32,374 nt of DNA from Lachnospiraceae bacterium (GCA_016285265.1 JAEEQL010000018.1:1-32374); one strand, 5' to 3'. Numbered from the stretch's first letter, positions 23,643 to 32,374 are shown. A program made the numbers and translations. Notes: a model not told the origin generated them from the sequence alone.

Positions 23643-23718
23643 CGATAACCGCATTTTTAAGCAGGATATACGATAAGTATTTCTTTTGATTCAGAAATAT
23701 TTTATCGTGTTACGATAA
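23643..23718 (+). promoter_or_regulatory. CGATAA motif cluster, putative operator
   Basis: CGATAA occurs at 23643, at 23671 (as ACGATAA) and at 23713, where it is half of a perfect palindrome TTATCGTGTTACGATAA (23702-23718). The motif starts are 28 and 42 bases apart. The cluster ends eight bases before the -35 of the DUF2975 operon, which encodes its own HTH regulator. Confidence 0.5.
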
Positions 23719-23725
23719 TTTTGTG

Positions 23726-23754
23726 TTGACATACAATATTCCGGGTGCTATATT
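23726..23754 (+). promoter_or_regulatory. Promoter of the DUF2975-HTH-DUF4173 operon
   Basis: A consensus TTGACA (23726-23731) and TATATT (23749-23754) are 17 bases apart. The roughly 75-base leader has two hairpins, AGGGC/GCCCT near 23764-23780 and CCGGG/CCCGG near 23799-23819, just before the GGAGG. Confidence 0.85.
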
Positions 23755-23836
23755 GTCTCACGAAGGGCAGTCAAAGCCCTCACAGATCATGATCATTACC
23801 GGGCTCACCTTAACCCGGGCATAAACGGAGGCTGTT

Positions 23837-24331
23837 ATGACACAGAAAAACTTAGCGAGATGGATACAGGGCATTTTGCTCGGATTCGGAGTATTCGGAT
23901 TATTCTTCTGTGTGGGAGTCGTTTATTTCGGCATCATCCCCATTATCGGCAAGGATATAGTAATACGCAATCCGGAATTTTCGTATATGTTTACCCCCTG
24001 GATGGTATTTCTCCTTCTTACCGCCGTCCCCTGCTACATCTTCCTCTTTTTCGGATGGAAGATATCCAGGAACATAATGGACGATAACTCATTCTCGCAG
24101 GAAAACGCACACTATCTTAAGATCATGGCCTATCTCGCACTTGGAGACACAGTGTTTTTCTTCATCGGCAACATCGTTTTATTCTTCCTCAGCATGAATC
24201 ACCCGGGAATGCTGCTTGGATCGCTGGTAATAGATTTTCTCGGTGTTTCCGTTTCGGTGGGCTGTGCCGCTCTGTCACATCTGGTTCAGAAAGCGGCCGA
24301 GATGAAGGCCGAGAACGACCTGACAATATAG
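23837..24331 (+). CDS. DUF2975 membrane protein
   Basis: 164 residues with four predicted membrane helices (about 10-35, 55-75, 90-117 and 125-148). The ISRNIMDDNSFSQENAHYLKIMAYLALGDT segment between helices 2 and 3 is the hallmark of DUF2975 proteins. Function is not known. These proteins are regularly encoded beside a small YozG-type HTH protein, as here (ten-base gap). GGAGG precedes the ATG. A signalling pair in which the membrane protein controls the regulator is a reasonable guess only. Confidence 0.85.
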   Translation: MTQKNLARWIQGILLGFGVFGLFFCVGVVYFGIIPIIGKDIVIRNPEFSYMFTPWMVFLLLTAVPCYIFLFFGWKISRNIMDDNSFSQENAHYLKIMAYLALGDTVFFFIGNIVLFFLSMNHPGMLLGSLVIDFLGVSVSVGCAALSHLVQKAAEMKAENDLTI

Positions 24332-24341
24332 GAGGCGGGCT

Positions 24342-24560
24342 ATGGATGAAGACAAGATCATATTCAACATAGATGTAATGCTCGCCAGACGAAAAATGAG
24401 CGTCAGTGAACTCGCCGACAGGGTCGGGATCACTGTGGCGAACATGTCAATCTTAAAAACCGGCAAAGCCAAAGCCGTCAAAGTAGACACACTCTGCAAA
24501 TTGTGCAGGGCACTGGACTGCCAGCCCGGCGACCTGCTCGAATACCGGAAAGGAAACTAA
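24342..24560 (+). CDS. Small Cro/C1-type HTH regulator (YozG-like)
   Basis: 72-residue DNA-binding protein made of little more than one helix-turn-helix domain: VMLARRKMSVSELADRVGITVANMSILKTGKAKAVKVDTLCKLCRALDCQPGDLLEY. This is the YozG family pattern. AGGAGG stands seven bases before the ATG. It is likely to bind its own operon's promoter; the CGATAA palindrome at 23702-23718 is the obvious candidate site. Confidence 0.9.
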   Translation: MDEDKIIFNIDVMLARRKMSVSELADRVGITVANMSILKTGKAKAVKVDTLCKLCRALDCQPGDLLEYRKGN

Positions 24561-24576
24561 TCTCAGGAGAATCATT

Positions 24577-26094
24577 ATGGAAATCTTTCGATACAAACGA
24601 TCATTCAAAAAAGCTCTTTTATGGGCGGCACTGGCCATACTGTTCATATACAGAAACCGGGCATCGGTAACATATCCGCTTTTCATGGCATCAACACTCG
24701 GGATCCTTGCATGGGACTGCAAGAGCATGGGCAAGAGTCTCATCAGAAATCTTGACGGAAAGTTTGACATCAAGCTGTTCTACTGCATAGTCCTTATGCT
24801 CCTTTCCATCCACAAGTGCATCAGTTCCTCCGTTGACCTTCAGTTCGGCAGCGGAATGGGAATACTGCTCATCTTCTCCTGCCTTCTCCTCAAGATCTAC
24901 TCCAACCAGGAAGCAAAGGAGATCACAGCGATGCTCTGCAAACTGGGACAGCTGATGATCGTCCCTCTCAAGAACATCGCAAAGCCCTTCACGGACTCCA
25001 AAGCGGTAAAACAGGCCAAAGCCATGGCGGCTGCCGGAATGGGCGGTGAAGGTGTCGCGCAGGAATCTGCGGGTAAAAAGACTGTAAAGAGCGTCTTACT
25101 CGGTCTGGTCATCGCGATCCCTCTTCTCTGGATCATCCTGGCACTGCTTTCATCGGCCGATCTTGTCTTCGGAAACATAGTCGAAGATATCCTTGACTGT
25201 ATCCATCTTCCCGAGCTCACCGAAGACTGGTTTGGTATCCCTTTCAAGTTCGTCCTGTCATTCCTTGCTTTTTACGCCTGGACGGCATGCCTTCCCGCGG
25301 AAATTTTCCCCGAATCATCCGCACCGAAGAAATTCGATGCAGTCGTTGCGATCACCTTTAACAGCCTGATAGCGGTTGTATATCTTCTTTTCAGTGGAAT
25401 TCAGTTCGTATATCTCGTAGGACAGATGGAGCTTCCCAAAGGCTATACCTACGCCGAGTATGCACACGAAGGTTTTTACCAGCTCCTTGCGGTCACCATA
25501 CTAAACCTGATACTCGTGTCATTTTGCAAAAAACACTTTGCCGATAATAAAGTCCTTAAGGCCATCCTGCTCATCATCAGTGTATGTACCTATGTGATGA
25601 TCGCATCATCCGCACTCAGAATGTATCTGTATGTCGGAGTATACGGTCTTTCACACCTCAGGGTTTATGTACTCTGGCTCCTCGTGATACTCACCGTATG
25701 GACCACAATCCTGATCGCAGGAATCTTCAGGGAGAACATTCCCTACTTCAGGATCATCACCGTATTCGTAAGCGTATGGTATCTCGTATTTGCATTTTCG
25801 ATGCCCGACAAGTGGATAACCGCATACGACCTGAGTCTGAAAAACGTACCCACGGATCTGGTATACGAGGTCTATCCCGATGCAGCGCCCATTCTCAAAG
25901 AGGACGGAAGATTCTGGACTGATTACTGCCGCTATCTTCATAATGACCTTGACGAATATCGTGAAAAGAATATCCTCAGCTTTGCGCGTGAGTATAACTT
26001 CTCCGAAGATTATGCAATGAGACTGATCGAAAAAGAAAACCTCGGTTCCGACGATTACGATTACAGATACGATCGCGATATGCTCTTTGGCTGA
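24577..26094 (+). CDS. DUF4173-type multi-pass membrane protein
   Basis: 505 residues, with about ten to twelve hydrophobic segments between residues 12 and 405 and a soluble C-terminal tail of about 95 residues rich in Asp, Tyr and Arg. The layout, with an N-terminal cluster of short helices, a soluble loop near 130-165 (AKAMAAAGMGGEG), and SALRMYLYVGVYGLSHLRVYVLW, matches DUF4153/DUF4173 proteins. Function is unknown. An AGGAGA site precedes the ATG. It is the third gene of the operon after the HTH regulator. Confidence 0.75.
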   Translation: MEIFRYKRSFKKALLWAALAILFIYRNRASVTYPLFMASTLGILAWDCKSMGKSLIRNLDGKFDIKLFYCIVLMLLSIHKCISSSVDLQFGSGMGILLIFSCLLLKIYSNQEAKEITAMLCKLGQLMIVPLKNIAKPFTDSKAVKQAKAMAAAGMGGEGVAQESAGKKTVKSVLLGLVIAIPLLWIILALLSSADLVFGNIVEDILDCIHLPELTEDWFGIPFKFVLSFLAFYAWTACLPAEIFPESSAPKKFDAVVAITFNSLIAVVYLLFSGIQFVYLVGQMELPKGYTYAEYAHEGFYQLLAVTILNLILVSFCKKHFADNKVLKAILLIISVCTYVMIASSALRMYLYVGVYGLSHLRVYVLWLLVILTVWTTILIAGIFRENIPYFRIITVFVSVWYLVFAFSMPDKWITAYDLSLKNVPTDLVYEVYPDAAPILKEDGRFWTDYCRYLHNDLDEYREKNILSFAREYNFSEDYAMRLIEKENLGSDDYDYRYDRDMLFG

Positions 26095-26131
26095 TAAGCA
26101 GCCTTTCCGGTCAGATTCAAACGAAAACAAA

Positions 26132-26187
26132 GGGACGGTTCCGGTGTTTCAGAATTTTTTGAAACACCGGAACCGTCTCCGTTTTAT
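26132..26187. terminator. Perfect 18-bp hairpin, REP-like, between convergent genes
   Basis: GACGGTTCCGGTGTTTCA (26134-26151) pairs perfectly with 26160-26177 around an eight-base AT loop, with T-rich tails on both sides. It can end both the DUF4173 gene and the SGNH gene. The GGGACGGTTCC end resembles dispersed REP-type palindromes I know from other Firmicutes, so it may be a repeat copy. Confidence 0.7.
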
Positions 26188-26202
26188 TCATTATGTTTTT
26201 CT

Positions 26203-27921
26203 TCAGTCGACTATTCCGAAACCGAGGATCGTAAATCTCTTATCCTTTTCGGGAATCCTGATCTCGACATCTCTTTCCTTTGCGGGACCGCCCCTGAATG
26301 CGATCAGCGCATTGGCGTGCTGCCAGCCGATGATATGGGGATCTATGTCGAGCTTCTTTTCACCGTCCACATAAACCTCGGCACATCCTACCTCGGGTGA
26401 TGCGGAATCCATGTATCCGATAAGGAGTGCGCTGAACTTCATCCTTGCCCTGAAGACAACATCCGAATCACTCTTTCCGTCGTAGAACCAGTTGCCGGCA
26501 AATTCGGGAGTCACGCTCAAGTCCATATTTCTTTCGACTGCCTGAACCTCGGGGCTGTTTATTCCAAATACGCCTTTATCATAGGAAATAACGGCAGGTG
26601 CAGAGTCGATATTGAATCTGTCGACAAGATAAACCCCTTCAAACTCTCCGCCCTTCGGAGGTGTGATGCCTGTGATATCAAGGTCTGCTTCATCCTCGGA
26701 CTCATCGGCTATCTTAAAGATATTGATCAGGCCGTCCGCCATGATGCGGTGTCCCGTGTTGGTGGGATGATACATATCGTAGAAGTAGCGGTTCTTGCCG
26801 ACTACGCCGCCCTCTTCCACACTCAGATAGAACTGGTCATAAACCGCATCCTTGATGCTGACCATGGGAAGGTTATACGCTTCGCCCACGGGCTTAAGTC
26901 TGTCCTGAAGATTATAGCCGTCCACAAATACGGAATAGATCAGGATAACTGCAGGCTTCTGAGGACTGTTGTAAATCTTTCTCACAAGAGAATCGAAGCA
27001 CTCGCCCTGCGTTTCGTCTCCTTCGTCATTAACGGCAAATTCCACGACAACAACATCCGGGAGTTTCTTTCCATCTTCGGTGACATCGTGATCGTAACGC
27101 AGCATTCCGAGTTCGGAAGGAGTTCCGCCGACACCTGCTTTGGTATATCCCACGTTGTCTTCGTATCCCCTGCCCGCAATGTCACAGAATCCCTTGAAAG
27201 CATTATATGCATAGCAGCTTGTATTGATCGGTATGGCTCCGGCACCCTGGGTAATGGATCCGCCGATGAAAGCGACCTCAACCTTTTCTCCCTTACGTGC
27301 CTTATCGATGGCCGCCTTAAGACGATGGATGTTGCCCTTCTGCATAAGGGACTTTCCGATCATCTTCTTATAATTCTCGCTTGAAGTGTCAACTTCCTTG
27401 TCATCCTTAAGCTCGGGCGCGGTATATCCGTCGTTAAGATAGAATGCGACAGAGACCTTGGCCTGAAGGCCGGGCTCGGGGAATTCAAAACGGATCTGTC
27501 CGGGAACATTGTCATCATCCGACCAGTCGAAAAGAGAAAGATCCATGACCATCTCCATTCCGTCGGAATCGAGTTCCATTGCAAGTGTGGTTCCCGAGTT
27601 GTAGGGATCTTTCTTTCCGTACATCTGGAAACAGAACTTTACCTTAACGGGTTCACCGGACTTCTGTACCGATACGCCGATGCTGTGCACCTGCTTCTTA
27701 AGTCCCTCTACGGTATCGAGCTCGGCAAGCATGGATTCATCTTCGAGATTTCCGAAAAGCTTTGCGGCAGCCTTGAGTCTTCCGTCACTTTCAAAAATGA
27801 ACTGTATACCCCTTCCGTCGGGCTGGGGATAGCCGAGTATCTCCTTATCCCTCATCACATAATAAAACGGTCTTTTGGCTGTGGGGTCCTTGGGTGCCAC
27901 AGGTCCGCGTGATTCTGACAT
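26203..27921 (-). CDS. SGNH/GDSL-family hydrolase with N-terminal accessory domain
   Basis: 572-residue putative esterase, no signal peptide, so probably cytoplasmic. The catalytic SGNH domain begins around residue 210: AFIGGSITQGAGA (nucleophile Ser about 222), GVGGTPSELG (oxyanion Gly), VVVEFAVND (oxyanion Asn) and YHPTNTGHRIMAD (Asp/His pair). About 190 residues precede it and about 150 follow it; both look like beta-rich accessory, possibly sugar-binding, modules. Carbohydrate acetyl esterase activity is the likeliest guess. I start at 27921 (MSESRG) because AAGGAGG lies eight bases upstream; the longer frame would start inside the sirtuin coding end. It follows the sirtuin gene by 22 bases. 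Confidence 0.8.
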   Translation of the reverse strand: MSESRGPVAPKDPTAKRPFYYVMRDKEILGYPQPDGRGIQFIFESDGRLKAAAKLFGNLEDESMLAELDTVEGLKKQVHSIGVSVQKSGEPVKVKFCFQMYGKKDPYNSGTTLAMELDSDGMEMVMDLSLFDWSDDDNVPGQIRFEFPEPGLQAKVSVAFYLNDGYTAPELKDDKEVDTSSENYKKMIGKSLMQKGNIHRLKAAIDKARKGEKVEVAFIGGSITQGAGAIPINTSCYAYNAFKGFCDIAGRGYEDNVGYTKAGVGGTPSELGMLRYDHDVTEDGKKLPDVVVVEFAVNDEGDETQGECFDSLVRKIYNSPQKPAVILIYSVFVDGYNLQDRLKPVGEAYNLPMVSIKDAVYDQFYLSVEEGGVVGKNRYFYDMYHPTNTGHRIMADGLINIFKIADESEDEADLDITGITPPKGGEFEGVYLVDRFNIDSAPAVISYDKGVFGINSPEVQAVERNMDLSVTPEFAGNWFYDGKSDSDVVFRARMKFSALLIGYMDSASPEVGCAEVYVDGEKKLDIDPHIIGWQHANALIAFRGGPAKERDVEIRIPEKDKRFTILGFGIVD

Positions 27922-27943
27922 GTACATGTCCTCCTTAAATAAC

Positions 27944-28687
27944 TCAGATCTCAATCTGAGAAAATACCTTTCCGATCGGAGCGGGTATGACGAGATCCGC
28001 GCTCGAATCCCTTCCGGTAGGCGCCATATTCACGACTACCAGTTTATCTCCCTTGAAATAATCGATGAGTCCCGCTGCCGGATATACGGCGAGCGAAGTT
28101 CCTCCGATTATGAGAACCTGCGCCTCCGAAATGTAATGAACAGACTCCTGAAGAGTGTTCATATCAAGTCCCTCTTCATACAATACAACATCGGGTTTGA
28201 TATCTCCACCGCATTTTTTGCACTTTGGTACACTCTCGGTTGAGTCGGCAATGTAATCGATATCATAGAACTCACCGCACTTGATGCAGTAGTTCCTGAG
28301 TGTCGAGCCGTGAAGCTCCAGTACCTTCTTCGAACCTGCAGCCTGATGGAGTCCGTCGATATTCTGTGTTATAACGGCTTTGAGCTTTCCGGCCTTCTCA
28401 AGTTCCGCCAGCTTTATATGTGCGGCATTGGGCTTTACGCCCTTGACTATCAGCTTATCTCTGTAGAATTTATAGAACTCCGCGGTATGCCTTACATAGA
28501 ACGTGTGTGAAAGTATTGTCTCGGGAGGATAATCATATTTCTGATTGTACAGGCCGTCCACACTTCTGAAATCGGGAATCCCGCTCTCGGTGGATACGCC
28601 GGCTCCGCCGAAAAAGACAATGTTGTCATATTTTTTCACTATCTCATTAAGTTCAGCTATCTCTTTCGAGCAATCTTTTTCAGCCAT
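27944..28687 (-). CDS. NAD-dependent protein deacylase, Sir2 family
   Basis: 247-residue sirtuin that removes acyl groups from lysines using NAD, giving nicotinamide and O-acetyl-ADP-ribose. The NAD-binding FFGGAGVSTESGIPDFRS (about 25-42), the TQNIDGLHQAAGS (about 107-119), catalytic His126 in LELHGS, and four zinc cysteines (134, 137, 156, 159) are all present, as is the GTSLAVYPAA motif near 195. AGGAGG precedes the ATG. The SGNH hydrolase is directly downstream in the same operon. A CobB-type name would also fit. Confidence 0.93.
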   Translation of the reverse strand: MAEKDCSKEIAELNEIVKKYDNIVFFGGAGVSTESGIPDFRSVDGLYNQKYDYPPETILSHTFYVRHTAEFYKFYRDKLIVKGVKPNAAHIKLAELEKAGKLKAVITQNIDGLHQAAGSKKVLELHGSTLRNYCIKCGEFYDIDYIADSTESVPKCKKCGGDIKPDVVLYEEGLDMNTLQESVHYISEAQVLIIGGTSLAVYPAAGLIDYFKGDKLVVVNMAPTGRDSSADLVIPAPIGKVFSQIEI

Positions 28688-28710
28688 ATCATTCCTCCTT
28701 CAAAATGTAA

Positions 28711-28733
28711 GGGCCTTCCGTAAAGGAAGGCCC
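28711..28733 (-). terminator. Terminator after glgD
   Basis: GGGCCTTCC and GGAAGGCCC pair around a five-base loop between glgD and the sirtuin gene. The minus-strand tail TTACATTTT is modest, so some read-through into the sirtuin operon is possible; I find no separate promoter for it. Confidence 0.7.
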
Positions 28734-28755
28734 TCCTTACCGGTACAGGGCCGGA

Positions 28756-29904
28756 TCAAAGTATCTGTTTATAGGCGGGCACGAATACGGGGAAGGTCTT
28801 ATCACCCTTGACAGACTTTCCGCTTGCGATATTAACTTCCTTGTCCATTATCGTGTATTCGATATCGCAGTTTCCCGCGATGACGGTATCCTGCATTACG
28901 ATGCAGTTCCTGAGCTTGGTTCCCCTTCCGACATGAACTCCTCTGAAGAGCACGCAGTTACTGACTTCGCCTTCAATGACACAGCCGTCTGCGATAAGGC
29001 TGTTTGAAACCTTGGAACCGGTGCAGTATCTTGCCGGGTTATCATCCCTGACGGTCGTATAGACATCGGATCCGTCAAAGAGAGCCTTAAGATTCTCGGG
29101 ATTGAGAAGCTTCATGTTCTCATCGAAATAGCTTACCATGTCGCTGATCCTTGCGGAGTATCCCTTGAACTCGTATCCGCAGATCTTCTCGGTTCCGATC
29201 ATGGGAGCAAGAACGTCTCTCTCATAGAAAACATGTCCCTGCGCATATGCCTTCTCGATCTGTTCTATGAGCTTTTCCCTTTCGGTAAGGTAAAGGTTCA
29301 TTGAAAGATTCTGGGGACCGTATTCCTTGGAATTCGTATTGATGGATACGACTCTGTCTCCGTCAAGATCAAGAGTGTAATACAGATCGGTGGTCTGTGT
29401 AAGCTGCATGTTCATGAAGCTGTAAGGGATCGCCTCATTCTTGTATGCGATCGTCACATCGGCACCGCTCTCCTGATGTGCACGGATCATATCCGAGAAA
29501 TCAAACTTGCAAGCGATGTTTGAATCGGTCATGAACACATACTGCTCCTTGCATCCCTTCAGGAATTCAAGAATGCTCGCTACAGCCTCGACACGTCCGT
29601 TATAGACCTTGATGCCTTTCTCGGCATAAGGAGGAACGATGTTGAGACCGCCGTTCTTTCTTACAAGATCCCAGGGTCTTCCGCTTCCGAGATGCCTCAT
29701 AAGGGATCTGTAATTCTTTTTAACGATTATCGAGACATTGTCGATACCGCAGTTTACGAGAGATGAAAGCGTGAAATCGACAAGTCTGTATCTTCCCGCA
29801 AAGGGAATTGAGGCCATAAGACGCTCGTTTACAAGCGAAGGAACCTCATTGTCATAGCTGTTGGCGAATATGATCGCCAGCGCATCGTGTTTGTTCGTCA
29901 GCAT
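28756..29904 (-). CDS. glgD: GlgD, regulatory subunit of ADP-glucose pyrophosphorylase
   Basis: 382-residue nucleotidyltransferase-like subunit that pairs with GlgC in Firmicutes and stimulates it. The N-terminal [38 protein letters not shown] lacks the Gly-rich GGxGxRL loop of the catalytic subunit, and [12 protein letters not shown] replaces the sugar-phosphate SGD motif, both typical of GlgD. A left-handed beta-helix follows from about 290. Its ATG lies inside the end of glgC (seven-base overlap), so translation is coupled. Confidence 0.93.
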   Translation of the reverse strand: MLTNKHDALAIIFANSYDNEVPSLVNERLMASIPFAGRYRLVDFTLSSLVNCGIDNVSIIVKKNYRSLMRHLGSGRPWDLVRKNGGLNIVPPYAEKGIKVYNGRVEAVASILEFLKGCKEQYVFMTDSNIACKFDFSDMIRAHQESGADVTIAYKNEAIPYSFMNMQLTQTTDLYYTLDLDGDRVVSINTNSKEYGPQNLSMNLYLTEREKLIEQIEKAYAQGHVFYERDVLAPMIGTEKICGYEFKGYSARISDMVSYFDENMKLLNPENLKALFDGSDVYTTVRDDNPARYCTGSKVSNSLIADGCVIEGEVSNCVLFRGVHVGRGTKLRNCIVMQDTVIAGNCDIEYTIMDKEVNIASGKSVKGDKTFPVFVPAYKQIL

Positions 29905-31106
29905 TTTCCGCCCTCCCCGACATCTTCCTTGACCATTGCAGTACCGCCGATGACAGCTCTGTTTCCTACGCTGACGCCGGGACCTACCGTGGCAACATTC
30001 TTCTCATTTCCGGGTTCGGGTTTTTCACCGACTGTCGCATTCTCACCTATGAATGCATTTTCGCCGATGATGCAGTGAGTGACCTTTGCACCCTTGGATA
30101 TTCTGACGTTACCCATAACTACGGCATCTTCGACGACAGCACCTTCTTCGACTTCGACGCCCGCAAAGAGGATCGAGTGCCTTACGGTTCCGAAGATCCT
30201 GCAGCCGTTGGTGAGCATCGCATTGTCAATGACAGCTTTGTCGGAAATATACTGAGCGGCCTTTCCCGATGATCTCGAATAGATCTTCCAGTCATCATCG
30301 AAGAGATTGATTCCGCTGCTCTCGGGATTGAGAACCTCCATGTTGGCCTCCCAAAGGGATGAGATGGTTCCCACATCCTTCCAGTATCCGTTGAAGCGGT
30401 ATGCGTACATCTTCTTGCCGTCCTTAAGAAGCGCGGGAAGAATGTCGTTACCGAAATCATTGGATGAATCGGGATTTGCTTCATCTGCTTCAAGATACTT
30501 TTCAAGAACATCGAAATTAAAGATATAGATACCCATGGAAGCGAGATTGCTCTTGGGTGCCTTGGGCTTCTCCTGGAATTCACTGATGCGTCCGTCGGAA
30601 TCGGTTACCATGAGGCCGAAGCGGCTTGCTTCATCCCAGGGCACTTCCATGACCGCAACACTGAAATCGGCTCCCTTAGCTTTGTGGAACTCAAGGAAGT
30701 CATTGTAATCCTGTTTGCAGATCTGATCGCCGGAAAGGATGATGACATATTCCGGATCGTATCTTCTGAGGAAGCTTAAATTCTGATATATGGCATTGGC
30801 GGTTCCCTTATACCAGTCGGATCCCTTGGCCTGCTGGTAAGGAGGGAGCACATGAACACCGCCATGGAGTCTGTCGAGATCCCAGGGCTGTCCGTGTCCT
30901 ATATATTCGTTTAAAACAAGGGGCTGATATTGAGTGAGAATACCGACCGTATCTATGCCTGAATTGACACAGTTGGAAAGAGGGAAGTCAATAATACGAT
31001 ACTTTCCGCCGAAAGGCACAGCCGGTTTTGCCAGCTTATCCGTCAGAGCGTAAAGTCTCGATCCCTGTCCCCCGGCAAGGATCATAGCAACCATTTCCTT
31101 TGACAT
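29898..31106 (-). CDS. glgC: Glucose-1-phosphate adenylyltransferase GlgC
   Basis: 402-residue catalytic subunit: ATP + glucose 1-phosphate gives ADP-glucose for glycogen synthesis. [40 protein letters not shown] holds the nucleotide loop, [23 protein letters not shown] follows, [10 protein letters not shown] is the sugar-phosphate site and FQEKPKAP the catalytic Lys region. A beta-helix forms the last 120 residues. No glgA, glgB or glgP is in the window. GGAGA precedes the ATG and a promoter lies about 45 bases upstream. Confidence 0.96.
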   Translation of the reverse strand: MSKEMVAMILAGGQGSRLYALTDKLAKPAVPFGGKYRIIDFPLSNCVNSGIDTVGILTQYQPLVLNEYIGHGQPWDLDRLHGGVHVLPPYQQAKGSDWYKGTANAIYQNLSFLRRYDPEYVIILSGDQICKQDYNDFLEFHKAKGADFSVAVMEVPWDEASRFGLMVTDSDGRISEFQEKPKAPKSNLASMGIYIFNFDVLEKYLEADEANPDSSNDFGNDILPALLKDGKKMYAYRFNGYWKDVGTISSLWEANMEVLNPESSGINLFDDDWKIYSRSSGKAAQYISDKAVIDNAMLTNGCRIFGTVRHSILFAGVEVEEGAVVEDAVVMGNVRISKGAKVTHCIIGENAFIGENATVGEKPEPGNEKNVATVGPGVSVGNRAVIGGTAMVKEDVGEGGKC

Positions 31107-31149
31107 CGCACGTCTCCTTTGAAAAATATTGCCTTAAAAAGACTAATAT

Positions 31150-31178
31150 ATTTTACCATGTGTAGTAAATTTTCACAA
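31150..31178 (-). promoter_or_regulatory. Promoter of glgC-glgD
   Basis: On the minus strand TTGTGA (31173-31178) and TAAAAT (31150-31155) are 17 bases apart; the ATG lies 44 bases beyond the -10. Confidence 0.65.
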
Positions 31179-31245
31179 TAAGAGTGCGAATTTTAAAAGT
31201 TTTTTGGCAATTATGACAGAAAAAGAAGAATATTTATGTAAAGAA

Positions 31246-31267
31246 TAAAAACCCGTTACTTTCCGGG
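31246..31267 (-). terminator. Possible terminator overlapping the kinase stop codon
   Basis: CCCG and CGGG pair around an eight-base loop that contains the stop codon, followed on the minus strand by TTTTTATTCTTT. The stem is short, so activity is uncertain. Confidence 0.4.
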
Positions 31268-32374
31268 AGCAAATTCCATGATATCGCCGTCTTCCTTCGG
31301 GGCATCCTCGACAGTTATGACGGAACAGATGGCGGATATAACCTTATCGTATCTTTCCATCATATCATCGTGTCCGGCAAGGATGGCATCACCGTTTCCG
31401 GCATTTGCCGCAGCCTCAAGCTTTGCAGCCATTTCCGAAAGTACGGTCGCACCTATCATTTTGGAAGTGCTCTTAAGGGAATGAACGTGGATCGCGTAAT
31501 TTTTCCAATCGCATTCTTCGAGACTCTTGCGGAGATTCTCGATCTTTTCGTCCTTGCCCTGGGCATACTCGGTCAGCAGAGTACGATAGAAATCATTATC
31601 GTTCTGGCAGTACTTAAGTCCCGTATCCGTATCGATCCCGATCCTCTTAAGAGCGGAATACTCAGTATCCTCGGGCTTTTCTTCGGAAACAGCTCCAACC
31701 TCCTCGATCACACGCTCAACCTTGTCCGCAGGAAGATACTTTATCAGCATGCTCTCAAGTGCGGCACTGTCAACGGGCTTGGTAAGATAATCCGTAAAGC
31801 CTTCCGAAAGATAGCGCTCCTTCGCACCTATTACGGCATCAGCGGTAAGGCAGATCACCGGTGCATCCTTGCTCGCGCCGTTTTCGGTTTCGCGGATCTT
31901 GTGGAACGCCTCGGTTCCGTCCATCTCGGGCATACGCTGATCCATGAAGATAAGATCGTAAGCATATTTCCTTGCCATATTGACGGCATCGGCGCCGTCC
32001 GTGGAAGTATCTATCTGCATCTTGGTATTCTTCAGCAGATTGACAACGACGGACAGATTGATTCTCGTATCATCCACGATAAGTATTCTGGCCTTGGGTG
32101 CATGGAACGACTCCTTGTATGAGCCGTTTTCCGACATGTTTGTCATAAAACGCTCACGTATGTCACCGATCGGTGCTTCGGATATAACCTTCTGGGGGAA
32201 GGTTACGGTAAAGACGGAGCCCTTGCCGTATACACTCTCCACTTCTATGGATCCGCCCATCATCTCGAGCAGGCGGTGAGTGATAACAAGACCGAGTCCG
32301 GTTCCTTCAACAGTGCTGTTACGGTCCATATCAAGGCGCTGGAATCTGGTGAAGAGCTTTTCCTTGTCCTCTGC
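31256..32374 (-). CDS. Hybrid sensor histidine kinase, C-terminal part
   Basis: The gene enters from the right edge; 372 residues are visible and the frame continues through 32374 without a start being needed. The first residues, KLFTRFQRLD...GTGLGLVI, are the G2 box of the kinase ATPase domain. A receiver domain follows: RILIVDDTRIN, phospho-acceptor Asp in IFMDQRMPEMDG and the conserved Lys in LTKPVD. After a short linker comes an Hpt domain with HVHSLKSTSKMIGA, where the second His is the phosphotransfer residue. This gives a kinase-REC-Hpt phosphorelay protein. The sensor region and output partner lie outside the window. Confidence 0.93.
   Translation of the reverse strand, partial: AEDKEKLFTRFQRLDMDRNSTVEGTGLGLVITHRLLEMMGGSIEVESVYGKGSVFTVTFPQKVISEAPIGDIRERFMTNMSENGSYKESFHAPKARILIVDDTRINLSVVVNLLKNTKMQIDTSTDGADAVNMARKYAYDLIFMDQRMPEMDGTEAFHKIRETENGASKDAPVICLTADAVIGAKERYLSEGFTDYLTKPVDSAALESMLIKYLPADKVERVIEEVGAVSEEKPEDTEYSALKRIGIDTDTGLKYCQNDNDFYRTLLTEYAQGKDEKIENLRKSLEECDWKNYAIHVHSLKSTSKMIGATVLSEMAAKLEAAANAGNGDAILAGHDDMMERYDKVISAICSVITVEDAPKEDGDIMEFAPGK

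Overview
The window reads as chromosomal DNA from an anaerobic, fermentative, chemotactic Firmicute, most likely a Lachnospiraceae-type Clostridium relative. The basis is the family mix (MecA, GdpP, the rpsF-ssb-rpsR and gdpP-rplI-dnaB operons, YhaO/YhaN-like proteins, SleB-type hydrolase, paired GlgC/GlgD, pyruvate formate-lyase with activase and ferredoxin), the AGGAGG-type ribosome binding sites and the very dense operons. I see no rRNA, tRNA, CRISPR array, insertion sequence or prophage. Species cannot be named from sequence alone.

Layout. 1-182: end of a DUF402 protein (+). 201-453: imperfect palindromic intergenic element with a terminator hairpin at each end. 474-9538 (-): eight tightly packed genes read from a promoter near 9600: GH18-like glycosidase, threonylcarbamoyl-AMP synthase, rpiB, upp, dCMP deaminase, coiled-coil SleB-type wall hydrolase, and a YhaO/YhaN (SbcD/SbcC-like) pair. 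9539-10374: long gene-free stretch with several strong RNA hairpins. 10375-15239 (+): mecA, then gdpP-rplI-dnaB. 15314-19130 (-): pyruvate formate-lyase locus with a small 2[4Fe-4S] ferredoxin. 19416-19688 (+): DUF1858 redox-disulfide protein, divergent from pfl. 19759-22197 (-): chemotaxis receptor with internal tandem repeats. 22468-23492 (-): rpsF-ssb-rpsR. 23837-26094 (+): DUF2975 membrane protein, small HTH regulator, DUF4173-like membrane protein. 26203-28687 (-): sirtuin and SGNH hydrolase. 28756-31106 (-): glgC-glgD. 31256 to the right edge (-): C-terminal part of a hybrid histidine kinase.

The most unusual feature is the pyruvate formate-lyase locus. The 680-residue core carries the catalytic Cys-Cys pair but stops exactly where the glycyl-radical domain should begin. 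That domain is a separate 82-residue gene with its own ribosome binding site and an intact RVSGYAV motif. Between the two lies a 67-residue ORF whose first half resembles the start of the glycyl-radical domain and whose second half has a CTDC...C...H cluster. A strong terminator hairpin then separates these genes from pflA, and a ferredoxin gene follows. I infer a three-component pyruvate formate-lyase with a replaceable radical subunit. Whether it is undescribed cannot be decided without a database.

Other points worth following are the receptor with three 98-residue Cache-like repeats plus 26-residue repeats, a possible pseudoknotted RNA near 9824-9909, repeated CGATAA operator-like sites before the DUF2975/HTH operon, and a REP-like perfect hairpin at 26134-26177.
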